This document shows positions 26,816-36,400 of a DNA stretch of 64,000 nucleotides, piece after piece. The translations under genes and the position numbers were made by a program. This stretch comes from Owenweeksia hongkongensis DSM 17368 (GTDB taxonomy: Bacteria > Bacteroidota > Bacteroidia > Flavobacteriales > Schleiferiaceae). The notes below the pieces were generated by a model. It did no database searches, had not been told where the DNA came from, and was given only the letters and a program-made list of their open reading frames with translations. The stretch covers positions 744,001 through 808,000 of the forward strand of contig NC_016599.1 of NCBI RefSeq assembly GCF_000236705.1. The letters are read 5' to 3'. Within the stretch, counting starts at the first letter, position 1. Every line of letters begins with the position of its first letter.

Positions 26816-27580
26816 ATGAATACTCACACTGACAAAACACAAGAGAATAAAAGTCAATCGGTCTCTGCCGCTAGCCCTCAGATGCAGAGCGGTGATGAGT
26901 CTACTTTTCACTTTGTAGACAACCGACCTGAAGCTATTGCGCAAAGAAAACTTAAAGAGATGGCTAATAATAGTCCGAAGGTCAAGCAGTTGAAAGCTTT
27001 TCAGGACATAACTAACAACGATACTTTACAGAGAAGACAAAGGAGTAGAGGGGCTAAGGGGCGCCCAACTAGAACAAGCAATCCTCTCAAAGGCGTAAGA
27101 CAAAATCCTGCTGATAAGGAAGGGCCATTACGTATTACTGTTCAACAAGGCAAATTAATCCCAAATCACGGTGTAGGAAGGAGCGGGGATGTAAATGCAC
27201 TAATTCCTAACATTACAACCGCTAATATGTATGCAGTTCCTATATCAACACAAATTGATGATGTTAATGGTATGAGAATGGACCAGCAACAGGCTGCCAA
27301 CCAGGATGATAGAAATATGGCTATTCAGAATAATATCCATCCACAAAATCAGAGTCAAACCTATGCTTCGGCTTATGTTGATTCTGCTGTCTTAGAAAAC
27401 AACGAAGGAGAAGATAGGTACGCTTTAAGAATGGTTAAGCATGCTCTCAGACAATCTAATAGAGATAGACACATTTATCGAGTATATGGTCAACGAGCCA
27501 TAATGTCAGAGGATAATTATGTCCCATACAATCAAAAGCAAGAAATGGTAAATGCCAATCCCGGACAAGATGGTGAGTAA
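26816..27580 (+). CDS. Protein with VDNRPEA leader typical of injection-system cargo
   Basis: A 254-aa hydrophilic protein without a signal peptide. Residues 31-64 carry FHFVDNRPEAIAQRKL, then KEMANNSPKVKQLKAFQD. I associate this leader with Bacteroidota proteins that also bear a DUF4157 domain and are linked to extracellular contractile injection systems (eCIS). Here no HExxH or DUF4157 follows; the C-terminal 150 residues are unrecognised, with a basic stretch RMVKHALRQSNRDRHIYRVY. It may be a small effector or a leader plus unknown toxin domain. It sits between the cassette element and IS110, without any injection-system structural gene in the window. Confidence 0.65.
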   Translation: MNTHTDKTQENKSQSVSAASPQMQSGDESTFHFVDNRPEAIAQRKLKEMANNSPKVKQLKAFQDITNNDTLQRRQRSRGAKGRPTRTSNPLKGVRQNPADKEGPLRITVQQGKLIPNHGVGRSGDVNALIPNITTANMYAVPISTQIDDVNGMRMDQQQAANQDDRNMAIQNNIHPQNQSQTYASAYVDSAVLENNEGEDRYALRMVKHALRQSNRDRHIYRVYGQRAIMSEDNYVPYNQKQEMVNANPGQDGE

Positions 27581-27606
27581 AATAATCAATGTATAGAAAA
27601 TAAAAA

Positions 27607-27666
27607 ATGGAACTCAATTACGGTGGGAAGATGTCAGAAAGCGCAGAACTTTTGAATTTGAAATAA
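27607..27666 (+). CDS. Possible 19-aa ORF
   Basis: ATG 27607 opens a 19-codon frame (MELNYGGKMSESAELLNLK) ending just before the IS110 boundary. There is no recognisable signal and it could be chance or the remains of a longer gene interrupted when the insertion sequence arrived. Confidence 0.15.
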   Translation: MELNYGGKMSESAELLNLK

Positions 27667-27678
27667 AGCCAATAATCG

Positions 27679-28984
27679 AGGTACTGTCTTAAAAAGCAAG
27701 TAATTTTTTAAATCTATTGATTAAATTTATAATAGCGAAAAGAGGACTTCAGGCGATTCGTTGTACGGAAGTTCATCTAGTGTAGCTCTGGTTCTTTCCA
27801 GAGCTATTTTTTTAGTGTCTCCTTTAGAGACAAGCGAAAAAAGGAGCTTTGACTCTTCATTATCGGAAATATTCTTAATATGGTAAGTTGGATCATACGC
27901 TTGGTCTTTTTTCCATAACGCCCAGATTAGTATTAAAAGTTTTCTTTGCACAGCTACATAGGCTTGCATCTTTGTTTTGCCTCTTTCAATCAACCGCTTA
28001 TACAAAGCAGCTAAAGGAGCAACCTGACAGCGCACTACCCCGAATGCAGGTAAGTGCATCGCTCTTCGAATATGAGCATTACCCTTTTTAGACATTTTTG
28101 TCTTGCCCGAATACTTTCCAGATTGGTTATGAACAATATCATATCCTGAATAGCTAACCAACTGCCCTTGATTTTCAAAAGTTTCAAAACCGTTTGTCTC
28201 TGCAAGTAATACGGCTATCGTTCTAACCCCAACACCTGGTATGGTAATTATTTTCTCAACCTTGGGTCTGAGCTTTGCATCCTCCATCAGGAGTTTTTCA
28301 ATCGACTTATTTATACTGACTATCCCCTTATCGAGTTCTTTAAGCAACTTTTTGAAGTTCTTTTCAACTTCTTTTACTGAGTAGGCACTATGGCTTAATG
28401 CATGAAGCTGATTCAAAATCACAGTCCTTTGCTCGTTAAAATCCTCCAGTTGGCGAGTCAATAGTCTCAACCGATAAAAGTCTTTTGACAAGGGCTGCCA
28501 CAGTGGTATTCTTTGCTCTAGTCCCATACGAGAAAGCCCCGTTGCATCAATTTTATCATTCTTGCTTTTATTACCAATGGCTTGGAAGTATCTTTTCGCC
28601 TTAGTCGGTAGTATTACAGATACAGCGTATTTCCTTTCATAAAGAAACCATGCAAACTGCTCATAATATACCCCAGTCGCTTCCAATAGAATCGTAGGTT
28701 CAAAACCTTCAATACTCTTGTCATCAATCCATTTAATAAAATCCTTAAAACCGTGGAGTTTGTTAGAAAACTTTCTTGATGCCTTCACCTTAACTTGTCG
28801 TTTTAAATCCATTGTGGAAAAGACAACGTCCAAAGTATCTTTAGAAACATCAACACCCACATTTTGACTCGATAATCTTGTACACTCTTCCATGAAACGA
28901 ATATTTTAAGTTAATAAAAATCATCCATCGCCTTTACTCACAACTGATACAAGGTCTAGTTAAAAACCAGCCTTTAGGTACTGT
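27679..28984 (-). mobile_element. IS110-family insertion sequence
   Basis: About 1.3 kb containing one IS110-type transposase gene. AGGTACTGT occurs at both ends (27679-27687 and 28976-28984) in direct orientation, suggesting the boundaries, since this family lacks classic inverted repeats. The exact ends are uncertain; the left non-coding end could extend toward 29184. Its position between the cargo-like gene and the giant-protein operon marks the area as rearranged. Confidence 0.75.
27727..28893 (-). CDS. IS110 family transposase
   Basis: A 388-aa DEDD recombinase. The RuvC-like N-terminal domain shows Asp15 (GVDVSKDTL), Glu71 (LLEATGVYYE) and Asp113/Asp116 (KNDKIDATGLS). The C-terminal Transposase_20 domain has ITIPGVGVRTIAVLLAE and QSGKYSGKTKMSKKGN, with the region of the catalytic serine. 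All parts look intact and the reading frame is open, so the element may be active. IS110 enzymes of this kind are now known to use a bridge RNA from the element's non-coding end to choose target and donor DNA. The flanking non-coding DNA here is short: about 40 bp 3' and 90-290 bp 5' of the gene. Confidence 0.95.
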   Translation of the reverse strand: MEECTRLSSQNVGVDVSKDTLDVVFSTMDLKRQVKVKASRKFSNKLHGFKDFIKWIDDKSIEGFEPTILLEATGVYYEQFAWFLYERKYAVSVILPTKAKRYFQAIGNKSKNDKIDATGLSRMGLEQRIPLWQPLSKDFYRLRLLTRQLEDFNEQRTVILNQLHALSHSAYSVKEVEKNFKKLLKELDKGIVSINKSIEKLLMEDAKLRPKVEKIITIPGVGVRTIAVLLAETNGFETFENQGQLVSYSGYDIVHNQSGKYSGKTKMSKKGNAHIRRAMHLPAFGVVRCQVAPLAALYKRLIERGKTKMQAYVAVQRKLLILIWALWKKDQAYDPTYHIKNISDNEESKLLFSLVSKGDTKKIALERTRATLDELPYNESPEVLFSLL

Positions 28985-29184
28985 TCTGGCTTAAGATGAA
29001 AGGAAGAAAAGGGCTTTCTCGATTACAACATCTGTGTGTTTAGTAGACGGCTTATTCCTTTCCTTCCTAAACTGTATTACTAAAAATACAAACCATGATT
29101 TAGAATTTCTTAGTTGAATATCAAAGATATGAGTAGACGGCTCCGCCCCGAAATAGGAACGGAGTGCGCCTCTCCTATAATTGG
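28894..29184 (-). other. Non-coding stretch upstream of IS110 transposase
   Basis: 291 bp without a convincing gene. It holds the presumed left end of the IS (to 28984), then GTAGACGGCT twice (about 29041 and 29132) and a short hairpin GGCTCCG...CGGAGTGC near 29136-29168. Part of it could encode an IS110 bridge RNA; part is the 3' flank of the giant-protein operon. No terminator with a T run was seen. Confidence 0.35.
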
Positions 29185-32100
29185 TCACTCACAATCCGTA
29201 CAACAGATATCCGGTACAGGTGTTAATTTAGAAGTTCTATAAATCCGCTTACTACCTAGGGCTTCATCTACTGGGCTGGGGCCTCTATTTTCTTGGGACT
29301 TCCCTCCCGTTTTTTTGGCGTAAGCTAAAAACCCTTGCTGCTCATTTCGATCCACTAAATTTGAAGCAGCTTGTGCAACGTGTGGCTTATCCAAATCAGA
29401 AATATGCTCGGCCACATTGGTTATTTGAGGCAACACCTCAACCACAATTATACTCAGCTCCGAATCCTCGGGAAGTCCCATCAGTTCCAGTAAAAAGTGA
29501 ACTTCCTTGTTCGTCCATAAGGTGCTACCATACTTTGTGGTATTCTTATTTTGCTTGGTAAAGTTTATCACCTTAAAGAATTTATGATAGTTGGCATAAC
29601 TTAGGTCTTTGGCCAAACTCAGTTTTCCAACTTCGGTAAGAATGGCTTCTTCGGCAGCATTATTTTGCAAAGTAGCAGTAGCAGAGCTAAGTGTAGCAGT
29701 TAATGGTTTGGTCGGGCGCTTGGGCTCAATTCTCACACGCCAATCCAGTGCTTTATCATCCAGCAAAATATTGCGGTGATCCAAATTATCCGCTTGTTTT
29801 ACCTGAGCATAAAGCAAAGCCCAAAGCTCAGTACGTGGCGGTGTGGCGGTTACATTTTTGCCTTTGTGTACCGCCACCGCATAAGGTGCGGTTACCCAAA
29901 GTTTGTCCTCATCGCGATTGGTCACACAATTTAGCACAGGTGCCGGATGCTGAATTCCGGTAACGCGTAACCTGCGTCCAAATCTCCCCTGTGAGGTGGT
30001 CCACACATAATCGTCCTCATTGGGAAGTTTATAATGTCCCATCCTAAATTCATAGGTGAAAAAGCCAAACATTTCATCCGCATTTGGGTGCAAACCCGGA
30101 GGAATTGGTAAAATATAGTGTCTATCGCTAGTCGTACTTTTTTGCATAGGCTGCATAGCGCTCAATCCAGCAAGGTCATTTGAACTACTGTCCACAATCA
30201 CCCGTAAGTATTCCGGATCAATGGGCAGTGTTGGTTCTTTTTCAGCTTTCAAAAGCTGTGGCAAATTATTGCTCAGCAACTGATCAGGCGCTACGGCCAG
30301 CATTCTACAAAATACCGTGTCCTGAGGGTCAGCTACCGGCTCTTCAAACTCTATCCACAAGTAGCGGTTCCGTACTTCTGAACTAGAATAATCTTCTGCT
30401 CTGGCATAAGGCGAAAGCGCCAAACCTGCAGACACCACTTTGGGCACCTGTGCTGGTGCTGTGGTAATGGGCAACATAATATCCAGGTTTTCGGTATACT
30501 GATGATTTCCCTTAAACTGAGCTTCAATTTTGTAATCCAGCTCTATAGTATCAGGAAATGCCGGTTGAGAAGCGTTCGCGGGTTTATCTTTGGTTGGCTC
30601 CACAGCATCTATAAATATGATACGTGTTTTATCACGATTGGCATTTTTGAGAGCATCAAATGGTGCCGTGCGCAGCATTTCAATATCCCCAACCAATGTA
30701 TCTACAGACTCGGCTTGATTGTCGTGAGTATATTTTCTAGTCCGTTTTACCAAAAAACTGGTGGTTTCCAATTCGTCCCACATCCAGTCACGATCTAGCT
30801 CAAGGCTGATGCAAGCCAACCAATGCCCCGCCAAGTCCCCTTTGGAAGCAAAAGTTATAGATGAGCGATCAGGCGCCAATGTGTGGCGGATTCGGCTTGA
30901 GCAACCAAAAACTATACGTTCTCCTTTTGCACCGCTAAGAGTCAGTCCACTCACATCTGTTTTTAGCAGGGAAGCAAGCTGTTGCTCATTTTCGGGTTGC
31001 TCATCCCCATTTTTGCCAAATAGATACGATTTGATTTTTCCATCAAATGAAAGCTCCAAATCGGGACGCATAAAAATTCCCTGTAAAGCAGGAACACCGG
31101 GCGTTTGAATTAATAAATCACTTTCTACCGTGGATGGTTTGTAGCAAGTCATTTCCACAGGTTCGCCATAGCGGATGTCCATCTTACGGTTCCCAGGATG
31201 AAGCTCGCCATAGTATTCATCATTATCGTCTTTTTCTTCGCACACGGCACGCATTGTCAATCGTACCGTTCTGCCTGTAGGCAAAAAGATTTCTTCCAGA
31301 TTATCAATATCATCATTCAGCTGAAGGTCAGCCTCTACATCTACTGTAGCGCCTGTATGCAGCACTGTCACATCTCTATAAATAATTGGAATATTAAGCT
31401 GCAGCTCATAATCATCATCTGTGTTTACAGCAGGGAAATTTCGCATGGTAGTGTACAAATGCACAAAATCTTCTTTGCCGGAAACACTAGCCATTTTGTC
31501 CATTTTAAGGCTGGCTATCTCTACTATTACCTCCACCCTATCCACGTCAGGGTCAGCGATACCAAGGCCTGTTCGGTGCTCGGCATTTTCGCTAAGGTCA
31601 TTTTGATTTACAGTTATCCCAAGATTGGATTGAGCCGTAAGCCTCGCAATAGGGTCTGCATATTTTTTGGTGTAAACCACGGATGGGTACCCCAACTTTG
31701 GGCGCGCAATATTCAGCTCGGTCAGTTCTTGAGGGGTATCATTATTTACGTTTGGATTGGCATCAGCAGCGGTTGGGTTCAATTCCTGAATGCGAAGGCC
31801 ATTGGGCGTGAGGTATCGTTTAAACCTACAACGTGTGCTATCTGATGGCGTGCGCTCTACTGGTTCATCACCTAGTCCAGGCGAGCCGCCACTTATATCC
31901 TGCATTCTCACTCTAAATTCATAATGTCCGCCATAGCGTAAATCAGCAGCTATGGGCCCTGCATTGTACATTTGGTTAAGCTGATTTTGGGCGCCACCTT
32001 TCTTCAGATTGGTTCCAGTGGTTACAGAGTTTCCATCCTTATCCAAAGCAGGACGTTGTGGATCTTCTTCCAAATCTGGATGCTGATTTTGATAAATATT

Positions 32101-33444
32101 TGCAGCTTCCTGATCTGGCAACACCATACTTTTACCATTCCAGCCACCATAATACATTGGCAGCCAAAAGTTCGCATCCTTCCGTGCATCAGGCTGTATG
32201 GGATACACTTGAAAAGGGAGTTCTCCCGTAAAAGGCCCCAAGTTGATGGGGTTGTTTAAATCTCCCGGTGCACGAGTGAGAATCATTGGCTGCTTGCTGC
32301 TCACTTGGGTTAGCGAGTTCCAGGCATTTTCAGTATTTGCGACTTCGCGCACGTCAATGTTGTAACCAAAAACCCCCATGGGTGCGTCTATTCTTTGACC
32401 AATACCCACGCTTGTATCTTCGGCAAGCTGTCGGATGTACCATTCCAAAATCGTTTCATCTTCCCAGCCAAGCTGCACTCCGCTATCTTTTAATGGGTAA
32501 TTTCCATCGCTATCTTCTTGTATAAACTCGCGGTGCCGCGGTTGAAAAGAGTGAATGATTTTACAAAAACCATCATCATACTCAGCTGCTTCTTTAAACA
32601 GTTTATCATAATTTCCCTGATGTACCATTTGCACCGGAAACTGAATAGGCGCAAATACCTGACGCGCCACACCCGGCTCTAGAACCGGAATACGAGCAGC
32701 ATATTGTTTTATGAAGTTGGCATCATCATTCTGCTGCGCTTTGTAATCGCTAGTGTTGGCCAAATCAATATATAAATAGCCGCCATCAGGAAATGTATTG
32801 GCATTAACAGGTACAGAGCCCGAAAATATCATTCCCGCCTGACGGGCCAAAGCTGGCTGACGGAGCAAGTAAGCAAACACCTTTCCCCAGCTTACCACAT
32901 TTGTACTTGGCGTAAAATTCGGGTCAAACTTACCGGCCTTTATCGCACAGTGATAGCTATCATCCAGCACGGCATTTCTATTTCTTGGGCCATTAAAGTT
33001 GAATGCATTACGGTACGTTTTCGGCAAATATTTCTTTACCGAGTTTGCGAACTTTCTTGGTTTTTCAGGCTGTCTGTCCGCAGGGATGTTGGTAAGATTG
33101 GCATTGCTGTTTACCATATTTACATCAGCTATGACCATGTGCTTGGCCATAGCTTCCAATATTCCACGCTTGTTGGGGGTGGCCGTAACGGACAGAGCAA
33201 ACTGAGGATGCACAGCCAAAGGTTGTGGCAATGGCGAAGTTCCAAAACCAGTAATCACTTTTGCCGTAAAGGCAAAATTGGCATCAGCAAAAGCCACAGT
33301 GCTATCAGTTACCGGTGGAGAATTTACTATGGCCGGGTTAAGCGGGTTTTGGTCCCTTGGCAGCAACACCACATTAAAATGTAAATCTGTTCCATCAAAA
33401 TGCTGCGGAAAAGTGAGTATCGAAAATCGTTGAAATGAGTTCAT
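29185..33444 (-). CDS. Giant unrecognised protein A (1419 aa)
   Basis: No family recognised. The chain opens MNSFQRFSILTFPQHFDGTD and has neither a signal peptide nor a membrane segment, so it would be cytoplasmic or exported by a non-Sec route. It is rich in Asp, Pro and Asn and appears to be mixed alpha/beta with many beta-type segments. A notable region near 180-230 reads WGKVFAYLLRQPALARQAG, then FPDGGYLYIDL. The C-terminus is cysteine-rich (ICCTDCE). It follows giant protein B after 16 bp on the same strand, so both are one operon and probably one machine or a cargo pair. Base composition is similar to core genes, giving no sign of very recent transfer. Confidence 0.8.
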   Translation of the reverse strand: MNSFQRFSILTFPQHFDGTDLHFNVVLLPRDQNPLNPAIVNSPPVTDSTVAFADANFAFTAKVITGFGTSPLPQPLAVHPQFALSVTATPNKRGILEAMAKHMVIADVNMVNSNANLTNIPADRQPEKPRKFANSVKKYLPKTYRNAFNFNGPRNRNAVLDDSYHCAIKAGKFDPNFTPSTNVVSWGKVFAYLLRQPALARQAGMIFSGSVPVNANTFPDGGYLYIDLANTSDYKAQQNDDANFIKQYAARIPVLEPGVARQVFAPIQFPVQMVHQGNYDKLFKEAAEYDDGFCKIIHSFQPRHREFIQEDSDGNYPLKDSGVQLGWEDETILEWYIRQLAEDTSVGIGQRIDAPMGVFGYNIDVREVANTENAWNSLTQVSSKQPMILTRAPGDLNNPINLGPFTGELPFQVYPIQPDARKDANFWLPMYYGGWNGKSMVLPDQEAANIYQNQHPDLEEDPQRPALDKDGNSVTTGTNLKKGGAQNQLNQMYNAGPIAADLRYGGHYEFRVRMQDISGGSPGLGDEPVERTPSDSTRCRFKRYLTPNGLRIQELNPTAADANPNVNNDTPQELTELNIARPKLGYPSVVYTKKYADPIARLTAQSNLGITVNQNDLSENAEHRTGLGIADPDVDRVEVIVEIASLKMDKMASVSGKEDFVHLYTTMRNFPAVNTDDDYELQLNIPIIYRDVTVLHTGATVDVEADLQLNDDIDNLEEIFLPTGRTVRLTMRAVCEEKDDNDEYYGELHPGNRKMDIRYGEPVEMTCYKPSTVESDLLIQTPGVPALQGIFMRPDLELSFDGKIKSYLFGKNGDEQPENEQQLASLLKTDVSGLTLSGAKGERIVFGCSSRIRHTLAPDRSSITFASKGDLAGHWLACISLELDRDWMWDELETTSFLVKRTRKYTHDNQAESVDTLVGDIEMLRTAPFDALKNANRDKTRIIFIDAVEPTKDKPANASQPAFPDTIELDYKIEAQFKGNHQYTENLDIMLPITTAPAQVPKVVSAGLALSPYARAEDYSSSEVRNRYLWIEFEEPVADPQDTVFCRMLAVAPDQLLSNNLPQLLKAEKEPTLPIDPEYLRVIVDSSSNDLAGLSAMQPMQKSTTSDRHYILPIPPGLHPNADEMFGFFTYEFRMGHYKLPNEDDYVWTTSQGRFGRRLRVTGIQHPAPVLNCVTNRDEDKLWVTAPYAVAVHKGKNVTATPPRTELWALLYAQVKQADNLDHRNILLDDKALDWRVRIEPKRPTKPLTATLSSATATLQNNAAEEAILTEVGKLSLAKDLSYANYHKFFKVINFTKQNKNTTKYGSTLWTNKEVHFLLELMGLPEDSELSIIVVEVLPQITNVAEHISDLDKPHVAQAASNLVDRNEQQGFLAYAKKTGGKSQENRGPSPVDEALGSKRIYRTSKLTPVPDICCTDCE

Positions 33445-33460
33445 AATTCTAAATTTTAGG

Positions 33461-36400
33461 TTAGGCTATTTGGCGTTGCTCTTGCCATGATTCTGAGAAA
33501 CTAATGTTGATGATAAAGGCGATACTTATATCCAGACCGAAAGTTACCTGGCAGGCCATATCTGTGCGAGGCTCAGCTCCCGGCAGTGTTTTCTTGCTCA
33601 CCGTTCCTTTGGCTTCTATGCGAATGGTAATCGCCACTATTCCGCCCAATATTTCGGCATGACCTTCAAATAATAGAGAACCTGAAACTTCAATAATTCC
33701 TGAGGCTGCAAAAATTTCTACACCTACCACAAACAGTACACTTACATTTCCGGCTACCGGAAGTCCAACTACTATTTGCGCTCCAAAGCCAAACTTCATC
33801 CGCAAGGATGGCCCGATGGCGGTGTCAGCCGCAATGTCCATATTAACTTGCCCCAAAGCATAGACAGTGGCTGCCGAAACAGAAACACACATTACCGAAA
33901 GGCGAGCGTAAAAACCTAAGAATCCACCGGCACTAGGCAGCAATTCTGCTCCTTGACTATTTACCATCAAAGCAGCATTAAAATAGGCTCCTACTTTCAA
34001 TCCAGCTTCTAACTTGAAAGGACAATTGGGGTCATTATACGCCACATCTGTAGGCGGGAAGCGCAATACCGGAATTTCCTTAGACGCTTCAAACTTATAT
34101 TCCCAACTTCCTGCCTTGTTGCTCATAGCCAGTTTCAATCCTCCGGCTACCGCCCCCGCATAGTCTTGAGTCTGTATTTGTTGCAAAATCTCAAGAATAT
34201 CAATCACAGGTTGCAGTTCATCGGCAAACTCCAGTTTAGGTTTTGGATATGATGGCTCCGAACCTTTGGCCGAATCCCAAGAGCCACGGATGGTCATCAA
34301 TCGATTTATTCCGGCCAGGTCAAGCACCAAGCCGATGTTGCCCATCCTACTTTTCCATGTATCTGCAACACCCTGAGCAATAGAGTCAATGTCAAATTCA
34401 AGCTCACCCTCCACTTCAGGATCGTTCGCATTACTTTTATCTTTAGGGTTATTTTTGTACTCAATGTAAATCCTAAAAGTACCTTCATCCACATTTATAA
34501 GTTCAAACTCGGTTGGTGGTAAGTCAAATTTCTTAGCCTCTTCACCAGCTTTGCGAAGGAGCTTAAAAGCCTGCTGCTTGGCGCCATCCACCACATCGCT
34601 AATGTCCATCAACTCACTTACGGTTTCCCCTAAATCAGTTAAGGCTCCTGTGTCAAAAGGGCTAGCGTTTTCTATTTTCAGTTGAACTGCCTCACCAAAA
34701 TCAGAAATAGCATCACCAATATTGGGGAATATAGATTTTGAATTTACTATCCTAAAGGCATCCACAAAGAGTGGTGGTGTTCTGCTAAAAAGCTTCTTCT
34801 TATTTTGTTCAAATGAGGGGTTTAGGAACAAAGCTTTTTGCGTATCCGTGCTTTGAAGAATGCCAAAGTTGATCGTGCTTTCTGTTGGCGATTGTAAAAG
34901 CTCTGAAGGATTCGCCATTCTGATTAAAACCGAATTCGGGTTTTTATCGATTTTCACATCCAACTCTCCATCCTTCACCACTTTTCCTTCCCTAATAATA
35001 GGAATACTATAGCTTGGAGGAACTGGTGTAACCTCGCCACTTGCAGCCTCATGCTGTACCATCGTCCACGAACCTTCTTTGGGAAGCATTACACTACCCC
35101 TTCCCGCCAAGGCAAACACAATATCGCTGCCATTGCTGCCAACAGAATTTGAAAAGTCAAATCGGTTGAGACGCATTTTTTGGGTACTCTTGGCAAGGTT
35201 GACTTCGCAGTCTATTCCTCCCCCAATACTTCCTAACTGAGCCACCACGAGGTTTCTCAAAATTTCTGGTGTGATTGGAATACCGCGTGGCGCAGATTGT
35301 ACATAGCCCACTATGCGTTTTGAGGCCACTACATTTTTCTTTTTGCCGTCAATGGTTTTTTCTACGAAACCTGCCGTGGTATCTTCTATTTCAATGTCAG
35401 CATCAAAATACACGGGCTGTAGCCTATAATTCAAGGCGTCACCAGCAGCAGGGTTATCTACATACAAACCGTCACCATTCACTATTTTGGGCGAAGTCAT
35501 GGTTCCGGCTTCAAAGGCTATTTCTTCGGTTTCTTCAATATTTTGAACATTGTAAAGGCCTTTTACAATTCCCGGGTGGATTTCAAATGGAGAATCCATT
35601 TCTGTTTTAGCATCAGGCACAATATTCACAAAATAGCGGAAGTCAAAGTTACCATTGCTCTCAGCTCTCCATCCTGAATCAAACCTATACACATAACCCG
35701 AGCCTACTCTGAAAATAGTAATGGTACGCACCACCTTGATTGCCCATGGATAAATGATACTCTTTACTTGAATAATTTCATGAGAAGTACGGCCAAGCAT
35801 AATATCAAACTTAGCCTGGCTTGTAGAGGCAAATGCTGCGGTAGGATTTAGCCAATTGCTAAATGTACTGGCGCCATATCCGCTGAGATCAATTCGTGTA
35901 AGTGGAACTCCCCGCTGTCTTTCCGGGTCATATGGATTTAGTAAAAATTCATCGTTGAATATTTCGGTAACGGTTTTCCCCAAGGTGCTATCCCCATCCC
36001 CGTTTCCGGTAAAGTCGAGCACGTTATTTAACTGGATGGTACTTCCCACAAACATGTCAGATTCGCCATTTATATAAGCCTTTCCAGCATTCAATTGTAT
36101 TTGGCGACCACCTCTTACTTCGTTTTCAAATTTTTCTGAATTCCTCAAAAACTCCGTTCCCTTACGGGGAATAAGCTGTCCATTTTCATCTGGCCCTCGA
36201 TAAGTGTTTTGTAAAACTGCCAATGCCTTCAAACCAAAAGGCAAGGTGAGTAAGGACTTAGCCGTAAAATTTTGAGTGTCGTTTTTAAAGTTTTCGAACA
36301 AATAATCTGTCAGGGGAATAGGTGCCAAAGCCACGGTATCCTCTCCATTGTTTACTATTCGCATTGGCCCGCCATCATCAGGATAATAATTATAGCCTTG

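Noticed and set aside
28991-29188. 65-aa minus-strand ORF upstream of IS110
   Set aside because: No recognisable content, overlaps the end of giant protein A and the IS flank; more likely non-coding.
31198-31845. 215-aa plus-strand ORF
   Set aside because: Fully antisense to giant protein A; composition is that of a complementary-strand shadow.
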